From an uncultured Candidatus Poseidoniales archaeon (GTDB taxonomy: Archaea; Thermoplasmatota; Poseidoniia; Poseidoniales; Thalassarchaeaceae): DNA of 64,000 nucleotides. Positions 44,850 through 55,711 of this stretch are shown here, piece after piece. The stretch covers positions 111,810 through 175,809 of the forward strand of contig CACKMK010000001.1 in the NCBI GenBank assembly GCA_902601345.1, read 5' to 3'. The position numbers were made by a program, and so were the translations under genes. The first letter of the stretch is position 1; every line of letters starts with the position of its first letter. The notes under the pieces are model-generated. The model was given only the letters and a program-made list of their open reading frames with translations, was not told where the DNA came from and searched no databases.

Positions 44850-46436
44850 ATGCTCATGTGCGGCCTATTCCCATTCACCCTCGTGAGTGGAAACTCCGAC
44901 AAGATTGACGAGCTCAGGCGTCGAAAGGCGAAGTCTCGATCAGGAGGGGGCCAAAATAGGATTTCGGCGCAGCACGCTAAAGGGAAGTTGACAGCGAGAG
45001 AGAGAATCCAAGAATTACTGGATGAGGACTCTTTCACTGAAGTTGATGCTTTGGTTGAGCACAGGTGTAGAGACTTTGATATGGATAGGAATATAATCCC
45101 TGGAGATGGAGTTGTTTGTGGTTATGGGACCATTGATGGAAGATTAGTTTACTGTTTTGCTCAAGATTTTACTGTATATGGTGGATCCCTAGGTGAGATG
45201 CACGGGCTAAAGATATGCAAAATTCTAGATATGGCACTGAAAACAGGAGCCCCAGTAATTGGTTTGAATGATAGTGGTGGGGCGAGGATTCAGGAAGGGG
45301 TCGCCAGTTTGGGTTCCTACGCAGAGATTTTCTTCAGAAACGTAAGATCGAGTGGAGTCATCCCGCAGATTTCTGTCATCATGGGACCATGTGCTGGAGG
45401 GGCAGTATATTCGCCTGCGATTACTGATTTCGTTGTAATGGTTGAAGAGACATCTCACATGTTCATTACTGGTCCAGAAGTTATCAAGACCGTTACGAAT
45501 GAAGAAGTAGGCTTCGAAGATTTAGGGGGGGCGACCACACATGCAACAAAATCAGGAGTAACTCACTTCACCGCAAAGGATGATCATGTAGCATTAGAAA
45601 TAGTTAGGGAGCTGGTATCACTAATTCCATCCAACAACCTAGACACTGCCCCTTCGATTGAGACTAGTGATCCACTCGAGAGAAGTTGCGATTCTCTGGA
45701 CTCTCTTGTTCCCGAGGATCCTAGTCGACCCTACGACATGGGCGAGGTGATTCAGGAGGTTTTAGACTTGGATAGTTTTCTAGAAGTTCAGGATGGTTTT
45801 GCTCCAAATATAATTATTGGACTAGGTAGGCTTGGTGGGCAGTCAATCGGAGTTGTGGCAAACCAGCCAATGCATCTAGCGGGTTGTTTAGATATCGACG
45901 CCTCAATTAAAGCAGCAAGATTTGTGCGCTTTTGTGACGCTTTCAACATCCCGCTGTTGACTTTTGTTGACGTTCCAGGTTTTCTACCGGGTGCTAGCCA
46001 GGAGTGGGGGGGAATAATCAGGCACGGTGCCAAACTGCTCTACGCCTTCGCAGAGGCAACGGTTCCCAAGATGACAGTTATCACAAGGAAGGCGTATGGT
46101 GGTGCCTATGATGTGATGTCATCGAAGCACATAAGAGGGGATTACAACATTGCTTGGCCGACTGCTGAACTTGCAGTGATGGGTGCAAAGGGGGCCGTGC
46201 AGATTATCCATAGGAGGAGAATAGGAAGTTCGAAAAATCCCGAGCAGGAGAGGCAAAGGCTAGTTGATGATTATGAGGAGTCGTTTGCAAACCCATACAA
46301 GGCTGCTGCATTGGGTTATCTAGACGATGTTATCGTGCCTTCCGAAACTAGGTCTGTTCTAGTCAAGGCATTGGGAGTAATTCTAGAGAAAGAAGAGCCC
46401 AGGCCCGAGAAGAAGCATGGAAATATCCCGTTGTGA
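44850..46436 (+). CDS. pccB: Propionyl/acetyl-CoA carboxylase carboxyltransferase (beta) subunit
   Basis: Transfers CO2 from carboxybiotin to propionyl-CoA (or acetyl-CoA). Crotonase-fold motifs in the two halves: [40 protein letters not shown]; then [25 protein letters not shown] and the C-terminal [16 protein letters not shown]. 528 residues at most. The exact start is uncertain: ATG at 44850 or 44856, or GTG at 44883, which fits the family ([10 protein letters not shown]) best. It leads the operon with the small subunit and biotin carrier. Position beside mcmB/meaB argues for the propionyl-CoA to methylmalonyl-CoA route. Confidence 0.94.
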   Translation: MLMCGLFPFTLVSGNSDKIDELRRRKAKSRSGGGQNRISAQHAKGKLTARERIQELLDEDSFTEVDALVEHRCRDFDMDRNIIPGDGVVCGYGTIDGRLVYCFAQDFTVYGGSLGEMHGLKICKILDMALKTGAPVIGLNDSGGARIQEGVASLGSYAEIFFRNVRSSGVIPQISVIMGPCAGGAVYSPAITDFVVMVEETSHMFITGPEVIKTVTNEEVGFEDLGGATTHATKSGVTHFTAKDDHVALEIVRELVSLIPSNNLDTAPSIETSDPLERSCDSLDSLVPEDPSRPYDMGEVIQEVLDLDSFLEVQDGFAPNIIIGLGRLGGQSIGVVANQPMHLAGCLDIDASIKAARFVRFCDAFNIPLLTFVDVPGFLPGASQEWGGIIRHGAKLLYAFAEATVPKMTVITRKAYGGAYDVMSSKHIRGDYNIAWPTAELAVMGAKGAVQIIHRRRIGSSKNPEQERQRLVDDYEESFANPYKAAALGYLDDVIVPSETRSVLVKALGVILEKEEPRPEKKHGNIPL

Positions 46437-46440
46437 GATC

Positions 46441-46638
46441 ATGAGCGCTGGGAAATTAGAGCCTGAGGAAATAGTCGCGGTTATCTCAGCAGTACTATTG
46501 AGCGGAGAATTGGGAGAGGTAATTGCTCCTTCTAAGGGGAGAGAACCTGGAAGTAACTGGTCGGTTTCGCATAGAAGGATGGCCTCGGGAAACTCCTCAT
46601 TGCTAAACTCCAAATCAAGTAGGAGCTCTAAGAGGTGA
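46441..46638 (+). CDS. Putative small carboxylase subunit (epsilon/OadG-like)
   Basis: A 65-residue protein between the carboxyltransferase and biotin carrier genes. LEPEEIVAVISAVLLSG then …W.VSHRRMAS is like the short (P)EEIAAIxAA…W…R pattern of small accessory subunits (OadG-soluble or acyl-CoA carboxylase epsilon). The ATG at 46441 lies five bases after the pccB stop, and its TGA overlaps the GTG of the next gene. Very probably a complex component, but family assignment is uncertain because it is so short. Confidence 0.55.
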   Translation: MSAGKLEPEEIVAVISAVLLSGELGEVIAPSKGREPGSNWSVSHRRMASGNSSLLNSKSSRSSKR

Positions 46639-47054
46639 GTAGTTTGTCTGAGAAGAGGAAAGTGACTGTTAATGGAGTAGAGTACCAAGTGGAAATTCAA
46701 TTCGATGATGGTAAATGGGGGGTTTCCATAGATGGAAATTTGTACGAAGTCGAGATAGATCAAGGGTCGAGGAGAGGCCCGCGGAAGAAGCGAGATTCTA
46801 GCAGAGGAGGGAGCCCGAGTTCAGGACTTATTTCCTCAGCGATTCCAGGAAAAATAGTGGCACTACTAGTTACCGAAGGTGATAAAGTAGACAGTGATAG
46901 TGTAGTTATTGTACTTGAGGCGATGAAGATGCAAAACGAAATTAAGGCCGGTATTGATGGGAAGGTAGAGAAGATCATGTGCAAACCGGGAGAGAGAATT
47001 GAGGCGAATGTACCTCTAATGGAAATTGTGGATAGCAAAAAAGAGGTTGAATGA
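46635..47054 (+). CDS. Biotin carboxyl carrier protein
   Basis: Biotinyl domain at the C terminus with the modified lysine in VLEAMKMQNEI and the GKIVALLVTEGDKV / GKVEKIMCKPGERI hammerhead repeats. The N-terminal ~65 residues include a short beta part (VTVNGVEYQVEIQ) and a Ser/Arg/Gly-rich linker. GTG start at 46635 overlapping the previous stop (GTGA). The ligase domain at 31351-32694 is the likely modifying enzyme. The biotin carboxylase subunit that charges it is not in the window. Confidence 0.92.
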   Translation: MSSLSEKRKVTVNGVEYQVEIQFDDGKWGVSIDGNLYEVEIDQGSRRGPRKKRDSSRGGSPSSGLISSAIPGKIVALLVTEGDKVDSDSVVIVLEAMKMQNEIKAGIDGKVEKIMCKPGERIEANVPLMEIVDSKKEVE

Positions 47055-47284
47055 TGACTACTTGCGATTTCGATGATTGCTCTTCCAAAGCAACACTTGT
47101 GAGCAGGCTTTCTCCTAATGGTTATCTTGTCTCGAGCGGAAAGAAGGCATATTCTTTCAGAGAGGCATACGAACGATTCAACTATTGCAGGGACTGCCAT
47201 GATAATCTCATGAAAGAAGCCTGGAACAGAGTGAGGAGTTCTGGTTCAAAAAATGAGGATCACGTTGCCCCGACTGCGGTTTAG
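47051..47284 (+). CDS. Small cysteine-containing protein, unknown
   Basis: 77 residues (or 76 from a second ATG). Cysteines are at 5, 10, 46 and 49 counting from the first M: CDFDDC near the start and YCRDC in the middle, so a zinc knuckle is possible. No family recognised. It overlaps the biotin carrier gene by four bases (ATGA), which supports it being translated with the carboxylase operon. Its acidic/basic balance and length leave function open. Confidence 0.5.
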   Translation: MMTTCDFDDCSSKATLVSRLSPNGYLVSSGKKAYSFREAYERFNYCRDCHDNLMKEAWNRVRSSGSKNEDHVAPTAV

Positions 47285-47322
47285 AGCGGCATATTCATCG
47301 AACACCTCGCTCATTGGGATTC

Positions 47323-48546
47323 ATGAGGAGTTACGTAAGTCACCTAGAATGCGCATATTCGGGAGAGAGGTTTGATCGTGGAATCATCCACACGACATCC
47401 ACAATAGGGAAGCCGATAGTCGTAAAATACGATTTGCAGAGACTATCAAAGGAGATCTCTAGAAGTTCTATCAAAGATTCGAGAAAACCCGGTTTCTGGA
47501 GGTATTCGCCACTTCTACCTGTAACATCTGAGGAGAATATGGTCTCTCTCGGAGAGGTAATCACTCCTTTGATCAGGCTTGAAAATCTCTCTACAATTTT
47601 AGGATTCGAGGCTGAATCAGTTTTTATCAAAGATGAGTCGAGGCTACCTACCGGGTCATTCAAGGCTAGAGGACTTGGTATGGCAGTCTCAATGGCTAAA
47701 GAACTGGGAATTAGGCATCTTTCAATTCCAACCAATGGGAATGCGGGATCTGCCTTGGCAGCCTACGCATCCAGAGCGGGGATCCGTTGCACAGTTCTAT
47801 GTCCTGACAATACTCCAGAAATCAACATAAGGGAGACACAGATTCAAGGCGCTTCTACACATATCGTTAACGGTTTAATTGGAGAGTGTGGAAGTATAAT
47901 CTCAGATGGAATGGAACATATAGACTGGTTCGCAGTCTCGACCCTAAAAGAGCCTTACAGAATCGAAGGTAAGAAAACCATGGGTCTCGAACTTGCTGAG
48001 CAGATGAATTGGAATCTTCCTGATGTAATATTCTACCCCACGGGAGGAGGGACTGGAATTATTGGAATGTGGAAGTGCTTTCACGAGTTGAAAGAGCTCG
48101 GGTGGATCGACTGTAAATTGCCCAAGATGATATCAGTACAGTCCACAGGATGCGCGCCAATAGTAAAGGCATGGGAAGAAGGTAGCGAATTCGCAGAGTT
48201 CTGGAAAAATGCGGAGACGATCTCCTCTGGCATTAGAGTACCATCGGCTCTCGGTGATTTCCTAATCTTAGACGCTGTAAGATCATCAGGGGGGTTAGCG
48301 ATGGCGGTGTCTGACGAAGAGACTTTGGAAATACAGGAGCAAGTTGGAAAGACGGAGGGGCTCCTCCTATGCCCGGAGGGTGCTGCAGTAGTAGCCGCTT
48401 ACCGAGAATGTATCAAGACTGGCTCAGTCTCAACGAATGATTCTGTAGTCCTTTTTAACACAGCGACGGGTCTGAAATATCCAATGCCAGAGGTTGTATC
48501 TTCAATTGATAAGAATAATGTTGATTACTCTGTATTCTCTAAATGA
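47323..48546 (+). CDS. thrC: Threonine synthase
   Basis: PLP enzyme making threonine from O-phosphohomoserine. The N-terminal zinc-ribbon-like region is partial (LECAYSGERFD), then IKDESRLPTGSFKARG with the PLP-lysine, PTNGNAGSALAAYASRAG, IFYPTGGGTGIIG (phosphate-binding loop) and VLFNTATGLKYP. About 407 residues. I choose the ATG at 47323; a TTG at 47314 is less likely. Sequence alone does not fully exclude a related PLP lyase, but the pattern is that of ThrC. Its end overlaps aif6 by eight bases. Confidence 0.9.
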   Translation: MRSYVSHLECAYSGERFDRGIIHTTSTIGKPIVVKYDLQRLSKEISRSSIKDSRKPGFWRYSPLLPVTSEENMVSLGEVITPLIRLENLSTILGFEAESVFIKDESRLPTGSFKARGLGMAVSMAKELGIRHLSIPTNGNAGSALAAYASRAGIRCTVLCPDNTPEINIRETQIQGASTHIVNGLIGECGSIISDGMEHIDWFAVSTLKEPYRIEGKKTMGLELAEQMNWNLPDVIFYPTGGGTGIIGMWKCFHELKELGWIDCKLPKMISVQSTGCAPIVKAWEEGSEFAEFWKNAETISSGIRVPSALGDFLILDAVRSSGGLAMAVSDEETLEIQEQVGKTEGLLLCPEGAAVVAAYRECIKTGSVSTNDSVVLFNTATGLKYPMPEVVSSIDKNNVDYSVFSK

Positions 48547-49201
48547 GTCCGAGTGCATCCTCTATCCGATTTAATTCCGGGCCAGTTGAGCCTGAGCCAA
48601 CTAAAGCGTGTGTATCGCTAGCACAGCATCCAGCGCCAACGAATGGGGAGCCGAAGGTCACAGTTCCGACCATAACAGGAGCCTCCATTGCCTGCTCTAT
48701 CGCCTCTGCTTCTGCACTCTTAACGTCAGGATGAATCAGGACTCCGTTGTTGTTAGCTACCATCATGCTTCCAACAGTTCCGTGACCTGCGACCTGGGAG
48801 CGAATTGCTGTCACGGATAACACGTCAGAAATCATCTCCGCTCCAGCAACTGGGATTGTCGGGCTTACTACGGCCCCTTTGTCATTACATTCGATTAGAT
48901 TCCCGGCGGCATTGACTCCACTTTCCAAAATTACCACATCGCCGAAGCTGGATAATTCGTCCAAATCATCCTGTGTTGCAATATCTGCCACTGCCACTCC
49001 CTTCTTGTTTCCGCGAATCAGGCTCCCCAGGAGGGCGGATCCGCCGATTGTAATCCTATGAGATTCCATATCGAATGATGACTCAATCTCATTTGCAATC
49101 TCGTCTTCCAATGTACTGGGTATGAATAGAACATCACCGACGACACTTAGGTAAACTCCAACTTGAGAGTGCCCGAGTATATCGCCGGTTGAAATTGGCA
49201 T
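48539..49201 (-). CDS. aif6: Translation initiation/anti-association factor aIF6
   Basis: Binds the 50S subunit and prevents 30S joining; pentein fold with five internal repeats. Visible repeat signatures are GNLIECNDKGAVVSP, NNNGVLIHPDVK, and the C-terminal GSTGPELNRIEDALGLI, which is diagnostic. 220 residues from the ATG at 49201. The frame continues upstream through the 5S rRNA gene, which is not coding. Placement 63 bases after 5S puts a ribosome-subunit factor at the end of the rRNA transcription unit. Confidence 0.95.
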   Translation of the reverse strand: MPISTGDILGHSQVGVYLSVVGDVLFIPSTLEDEIANEIESSFDMESHRITIGGSALLGSLIRGNKKGVAVADIATQDDLDELSSFGDVVILESGVNAAGNLIECNDKGAVVSPTIPVAGAEMISDVLSVTAIRSQVAGHGTVGSMMVANNNGVLIHPDVKSAEAEAIEQAMEAPVMVGTVTFGSPFVGAGCCASDTHALVGSGSTGPELNRIEDALGLI

Positions 49202-49264
49202 CTTGACACCTGAATTGACTACGTCTATCGTTAAAATTTTGTTGCGGGGAGGTGAAGGAGAGTG

Positions 49265-49380
49265 GCACAGCGACGGTCTTTCCCGTGGGCTTTCGCACCA
49301 CAGTACCGGAACCGACGCAGGAGGGCTTGACTTCCGGGTTCGATATGGGACCGGGTAGGGCCCCTCCGCTATGGCCGTGC
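49265..49380 (-). rRNA. rrf: 5S ribosomal RNA
   Basis: Minus-strand sequence folds as an archaeal 5S: the terminal stem GCACGGC pairs with GCTGTGC, and the conserved core …CCATAGCGGAGGGG…CCCGGTCCCAT…CGAACCCGGAAGTCAAGCCCTCC…GGTACTGTGGTGCGAAAGC is intact. About 116 bases. It lies about 60 bases downstream of the 23S 3' end, with no tRNA between. Confidence 0.93.
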
Positions 49381-49400
49381 ACAACTCTTCCTTCGAATGT

Positions 49401-49434
49401 GAATTGATATGGACTTTTGGACAGAGACTCACAT
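49401..49434 (-). other. 3' arm of the 23S rRNA processing stem
   Basis: Complement of the 5' arm at 52361-52392: ATATCAATTC closes the outer helix, GTCC the central four-base helix and CTCTG/ATGTGAG the inner helix. It lies between the 3' end of 23S and 5S. Confidence 0.7.
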
Positions 49435-49441
49435 GTAGTGT

Positions 49442-52335
<2,894 letters not shown>

Positions 52336-52360
52336 ATTATTTCTTATTGTACTCACTAAT

Positions 52361-52392
52361 GTGAGGCCTCTGGTGTCCAGGCATATCAATTC
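52361..52392 (-). other. 5' arm of the 23S rRNA processing stem
   Basis: Minus-strand GAATTGATAT-GCCT-GGAC-AC-CAGAG-GC-CTCACAT pairs with the 3' flank ATGTGAG-T-CTCTG-TCCAAAA-GTCC-ATATCAATTC at 49401-49434. This gives three helices broken by offset bulges on opposite strands, around a four-base GGAC/GTCC helix. That is close to the archaeal bulge-helix-bulge that splicing endonuclease cuts to release pre-23S. Confidence 0.7.
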
Positions 52393-52573
52393 TGGTTTCT
52401 CGGGCCACTACGTCTCCCCGCAGGGCGCAGCAGCCTCAACCACTTACCCTGATAGGCAATCTATCAGAGCGCACAAAGCAAGCTTGCGACCAACCTATGG
52501 TATTTGAACAAGACGGGAGACTAGCCACATCGGACAAAGCATAACAACAGTACCAACTAACGAAATTTTGGAG
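52393..52573 (-). other. 23S leader region
   Basis: About 180 bases between the processing stem and the stop of the zinc-ribbon gene. It holds a hairpin (minus strand CTGATAG-ATTGC-CTATCAG around 52471-52489) and GC-rich patches, but no gene. The promoter of the 23S-5S unit must lie here or run through from upstream; I cannot pick a clear TATA box. Confidence 0.4.
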
Positions 52574-52786
52574 TTATGGAGCGTGATTTATTCCATATGG
52601 TATGCTTATTTCTTCGAGCAGATGTGGAGCATACTCTATTCCGTATGGCAAATCAAATTCTTCGTATCTGGACCCACCTTCTTTACTCGTAAGAGTTCTT
52701 TGATTGTGGCCGCAAGCCGGACATATTCCGATTTGAAGAAGTTCCATCCCACAAACATCACATGTACTGATTATTGGATCTCCCAT
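52574..52786 (-). CDS. Small zinc-ribbon protein with 16-residue tandem repeat
   Basis: 70 residues. Two CxxC knuckles (CDVC at 9-12 and CPAC at 22-25) form a treble-clef or DZR-like ribbon. After a short linker, the C-terminal part repeats: LPYGIEYAPHLLEEIS then IPYGINHAP, with a 48-base period also visible in the DNA. Function unknown. It follows the permease gene by four bases, so it is likely co-translated with it. Confidence 0.55.
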   Translation of the reverse strand: MGDPIISTCDVCGMELLQIGICPACGHNQRTLTSKEGGSRYEEFDLPYGIEYAPHLLEEISIPYGINHAP

Positions 52787-52790
52787 CTAC

Positions 52791-54416
52791 TCACTCCAAC
52801 TCATAATCAATCATCGACTCTCTTGGCGGTGGTCCGTATATCATTGGAGTGAGGGATAAAGATGCTAACATCATCGCTCCAATGATAGTTGCCGGAATCA
52901 GTCCATTATCCCACTGAATTGCGTACCTGACAACGCAGTAAACTGTCGCTAGTGCTACACTAAGAAGCATTATTGGATAACCTGTTTTGAAGAATCTATT
53001 GAAAGATATGTCATGACCAGATTCCTCCGCAAGTCCAGCAGCAACAACGTTTGCAGAGGCCCCGATTATGGTGCCGTTTCCACCCAAGCAGGCCCCTAGT
53101 GCCAATGCCCATGCAAGAGGCCCCAGTTGCAGGCCTAATTCCGGATCTTCTGCTAGCTTTATTACAACAGGAACCATAGTAGCGGTATACGGTATATTAT
53201 CAATGAAAGCCGATGCAATAGCGGACACCCATAGTAGCAGGAGTACAGAAATCATCAGTCTATTTTCCTCTGAAGCTCCCTTTATAGTATCTGAAATTCC
53301 GTCTGCTATAGTGTCAATCATCCCCATGTTCTCAAGACCGTGGATCATAATAAATAATCCAGCGAAGAAAATTATTGTTGTCCATTCGACTCCATCTAAT
53401 TGTTCCTCTACGTGGTGCGGCGAGGTTACCAAAAGCATCAGGACTGCGCCTCCCAAGGCTATTGTCGCGACTGTAAGTAATGGGTGATGGAATGCGGAGT
53501 GCGCAAAGAATGCTATGATGACTAATGACAAAATAGCACCTGATTTCTTTAGCAATTTTACATCCTTTATCCCATACCTGAGCCTCAGTAGGTCCACGTT
53601 CCTATGTTTCTCACCAGATAAGCCGTCGGATTCCAACTTAGATAGCAACCAGAAGGAAGGAGCCATCGCGATTACCACTGCCGGCCCAACATGGATTATG
53701 AAATCAAGGAACGTGATACCCTGATCTGCTAAGCCGGTTCCGGATAGCGCCTGTGTAGATAGTTGGGCTCCGATTATGATGTTTGGAGGATCTCCAATTT
53801 GTGTTGCTGCTCCCCCAATGTTCGAAAACATTACTTCTGCGATAATGAGTGGCACCGGTTCTAAGTCCAGTACCTTGGCGATTTGTATGGTAACCGGAAC
53901 GATTAGCAAAATCGTTGTAACGTTGTCTAGGAAGGCCGAAAATACAGCCGTTATCGTGCACAGTATGACCGAAAGCCGCCATATAGAACCTCCACTAAGA
54001 GCATAGGCTTGCACAGCAGCCCATTCGAAAACCCCTGTTTTCCCCAGTATGTCGACTATTACCATCATACCGATCAATAATCCGATTGTTTCCTCATCGA
54101 TCCAGGTAACAATAGTTCCAAGGTCGGGCCCATCACCTACGAAGTGTAAGGTCACCACAGCCGCTATCCCCCCTAGAGCGGCAGCAAGAGCTCTGTGGAC
54201 GACCTCGAAAATAATCAATGTGTAGACCGCAATCAGAATGGCGAAAGATGCAGGCACTGCCCAACTGGGCATCTCTGGCGGCTCCCATATTCCAGAGCTA
54301 GAGGAAGCAGCCATTACAGACGGTAAAAAAATGATTAGCAACATTATTGCGTATGTCGCCGAATTAATACGACTTCTTGCTACACTGAAGATGTTCATTG
54401 TACGTCCCTCTGACAT
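52791..54416 (-). CDS. ArsB/NhaD-superfamily membrane transporter
   Basis: 541 residues with about 12-13 hydrophobic helices, of the ion-transporter (citMHS/ArsB/NhaD) superfamily. Two inverted half-repeats each hold the helix-break signature: FLDNVTTILLIVPVT… with GDPPNIIIGAQ in the first half, and FIDNIPYTATMVPVV with GGNGTIIGASANVV in the second. Substrate could be Na+/H+, arsenite or a dicarboxylate; NhaD or P-protein-like proteins are closest in feel. The first ~35 residues look like a signal-type helix. ATG at 54398 (MNIFSVA) is an alternative start. Confidence 0.82.
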   Translation of the reverse strand: MSEGRTMNIFSVARSRINSATYAIMLLIIFLPSVMAASSSSGIWEPPEMPSWAVPASFAILIAVYTLIIFEVVHRALAAALGGIAAVVTLHFVGDGPDLGTIVTWIDEETIGLLIGMMVIVDILGKTGVFEWAAVQAYALSGGSIWRLSVILCTITAVFSAFLDNVTTILLIVPVTIQIAKVLDLEPVPLIIAEVMFSNIGGAATQIGDPPNIIIGAQLSTQALSGTGLADQGITFLDFIIHVGPAVVIAMAPSFWLLSKLESDGLSGEKHRNVDLLRLRYGIKDVKLLKKSGAILSLVIIAFFAHSAFHHPLLTVATIALGGAVLMLLVTSPHHVEEQLDGVEWTTIIFFAGLFIMIHGLENMGMIDTIADGISDTIKGASEENRLMISVLLLLWVSAIASAFIDNIPYTATMVPVVIKLAEDPELGLQLGPLAWALALGACLGGNGTIIGASANVVAAGLAEESGHDISFNRFFKTGYPIMLLSVALATVYCVVRYAIQWDNGLIPATIIGAMMLASLSLTPMIYGPPPRESMIDYELE

Positions 54417-54430
54417 GGAGAATATGAACG

Positions 54431-54712
54431 CTACTGGGCACCGGCCTTAGTAAAAACCGCAACATTGCCCCTTTGAAATATCACAAGAGAGTCAGATTCA
54501 TCCGCTATCCTGGCGAAAATCTGGTTTCTATCCTCCTTATTCGGGGCCATTCCTTTGTTTATCTTTAGCTTGACAACGGTCCTTTTTTCCAGTTGGTTCT
54601 CTAATTCCGAGATCAGGCTGTTATTAACCCCATCTTTTCCGATTCTAATGGAGACTCGCAACGACTCGCTTTTTGCCAATTTGAGCAGATGTGCCTGTGG
54701 TCGTTTCTTCAT
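54431..54712 (-). CDS. CRM-domain (YhbY-like) RNA-binding protein
   Basis: Single CRM domain of 93 residues, a fold found in bacterial YhbY and plant intron-splicing factors. Pattern: HLLKLAKSESLRVSIRIGKDGVNNSLI then VVKLKINKG (usual GxxG-like loop) and ending SLVIFQRGNVAVF. In archaea such proteins likely bind rRNA of the large subunit. It overlaps rnp4 by four bases (ATGA), placing it in an RNA-processing operon. Confidence 0.85.
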   Translation of the reverse strand: MKKRPQAHLLKLAKSESLRVSIRIGKDGVNNSLISELENQLEKRTVVKLKINKGMAPNKEDRNQIFARIADESDSLVIFQRGNVAVFTKAGAQ

Positions 54713-55038
54713 TGTTTATCACCACCAATACTCAGAATCTCGCGATTCACTCGCCCACACCTGAGGCATGTTCTGAAAATAACTTTTGATCTGACTCTAA
54801 TCCTAGATGTTTTTCCTGGCAATAGAGATTTCTTACAGGACCGGCAAATCATTTTTTTTACACTGCGGTCTGGCCTTTTTCCGTGTTTCTTCCCAATAGC
54901 CAGAATGTGCTTAGCGGCCGTATCGGAGGTCTGCGAATCGTCAAGTAGAGATCGTTCGAATATTTTCTCTAGGAAATCCACGGATTCCTTCGCTTGTTCA
55001 TTTTTATTGGGCCTTATTCTTCGACTCCTTCTGGCCAT
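54709..55038 (-). CDS. rnp4: Ribonuclease P protein component 4 (Rpr2/Rpp21)
   Basis: Zinc-ribbon subunit of RNase P. N-terminal basic helices (MARRSRRIRPNKNEQA), then the ribbon with CRSCKKSLLPG and CLRCGR (CxxC…CxxC) and a conserved FRTCLRCG turn. 109 residues, normal. It sits between adk and the CRM gene on the same strand. Pop5 of the same enzyme is at 32685-32978; the catalytic RNA is not seen in the window. Confidence 0.88.
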   Translation of the reverse strand: MARRSRRIRPNKNEQAKESVDFLEKIFERSLLDDSQTSDTAAKHILAIGKKHGKRPDRSVKKMICRSCKKSLLPGKTSRIRVRSKVIFRTCLRCGRVNREILSIGGDKQ

Positions 55039-55048
55039 TTTTTCGACC

Positions 55049-55672
55049 TCAAAGATAAGTCAATATCTTGGATATGGATTTCGCCACCTCTTCAATGGAC
55101 CCAGTCCCCTCTATGGCGTGTAGTATTCCTTTTTCCGTGTACCAATCACCAAGCGGTTTTGTTTGTTCATGGTAGGATGATAGCCGCATCCTCACTGTCT
55201 CTTCGTTGTCGTCCTTCCTCTGGACAAGACGGTGTGCAATTTCAGGAGGAGGGGGTTTGAAATTGATATGGTAGATTTCACCGTTTTCAGGGTCCATCCT
55301 CCTGCCTATTATCCTGTTTACTATATCTTCATCTGGAACCTCTATGGAAATGACGGTCGATACCTCAGTAATCGATTCAAGGGCCTCTGCTTGAGGAATC
55401 GTCCTCGGAAACCCATCGAATAAGACCCCATTGCTGGCGTCAGATTCATGCATTCTGTCTTTAATCAGTCCTATGATCACATTATCGGGTACTAGTTGTC
55501 CTGCCTCCATATATTTCTTGGCCTCTAAACCGAGTTCCGTCTCCTTGGATAGGGCCAATCTAAGCATATCCCCGGTTGAGACCTGAGGCTTACCAGTCAA
55601 TTGTACAATCTTTTCTGCCTGGGTCCCCTTGCCCGCTCCGGGAGGTCCAAACAATACTATTGAGCCTGTCAT
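55049..55672 (-). CDS. adk: Adenylate kinase
   Basis: Interconverts AMP, ADP and ATP. P-loop GPPGAGKGTQAEK, the STGDMLR AMP-binding helix, GFPRTIPQAEAL and the LID region RRMDPENGEIYHINF with following PPP; no zinc cysteines in the LID. 207 residues. This is the bacterial/eukaryotic-type Adk (NMP kinase), not the archaeal trimeric type, and is known in several Thermoplasmatota. It is followed ten bases later by rnp4. Confidence 0.94.
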   Translation of the reverse strand: MTGSIVLFGPPGAGKGTQAEKIVQLTGKPQVSTGDMLRLALSKETELGLEAKKYMEAGQLVPDNVIIGLIKDRMHESDASNGVLFDGFPRTIPQAEALESITEVSTVISIEVPDEDIVNRIIGRRMDPENGEIYHINFKPPPPEIAHRLVQRKDDNEETVRMRLSSYHEQTKPLGDWYTEKGILHAIEGTGSIEEVAKSISKILTYL

Positions 55673-55711
55673 GAATTTACGGCGCGAGAAGTCACAGAAA
55701 AATGAACCGGC

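Noticed and set aside
44783-45037. 85-codon extension of the B12-binding mutase subunit
   Set aside because: It overlaps the divergent pccB start region, is not family-like, and the normal N terminus begins at 44782.
49202-49432. 77-codon N-terminal extension of aIF6
   Set aside because: It lies in the 5S rRNA gene and spacer; the family starts at the ATG at 49201.
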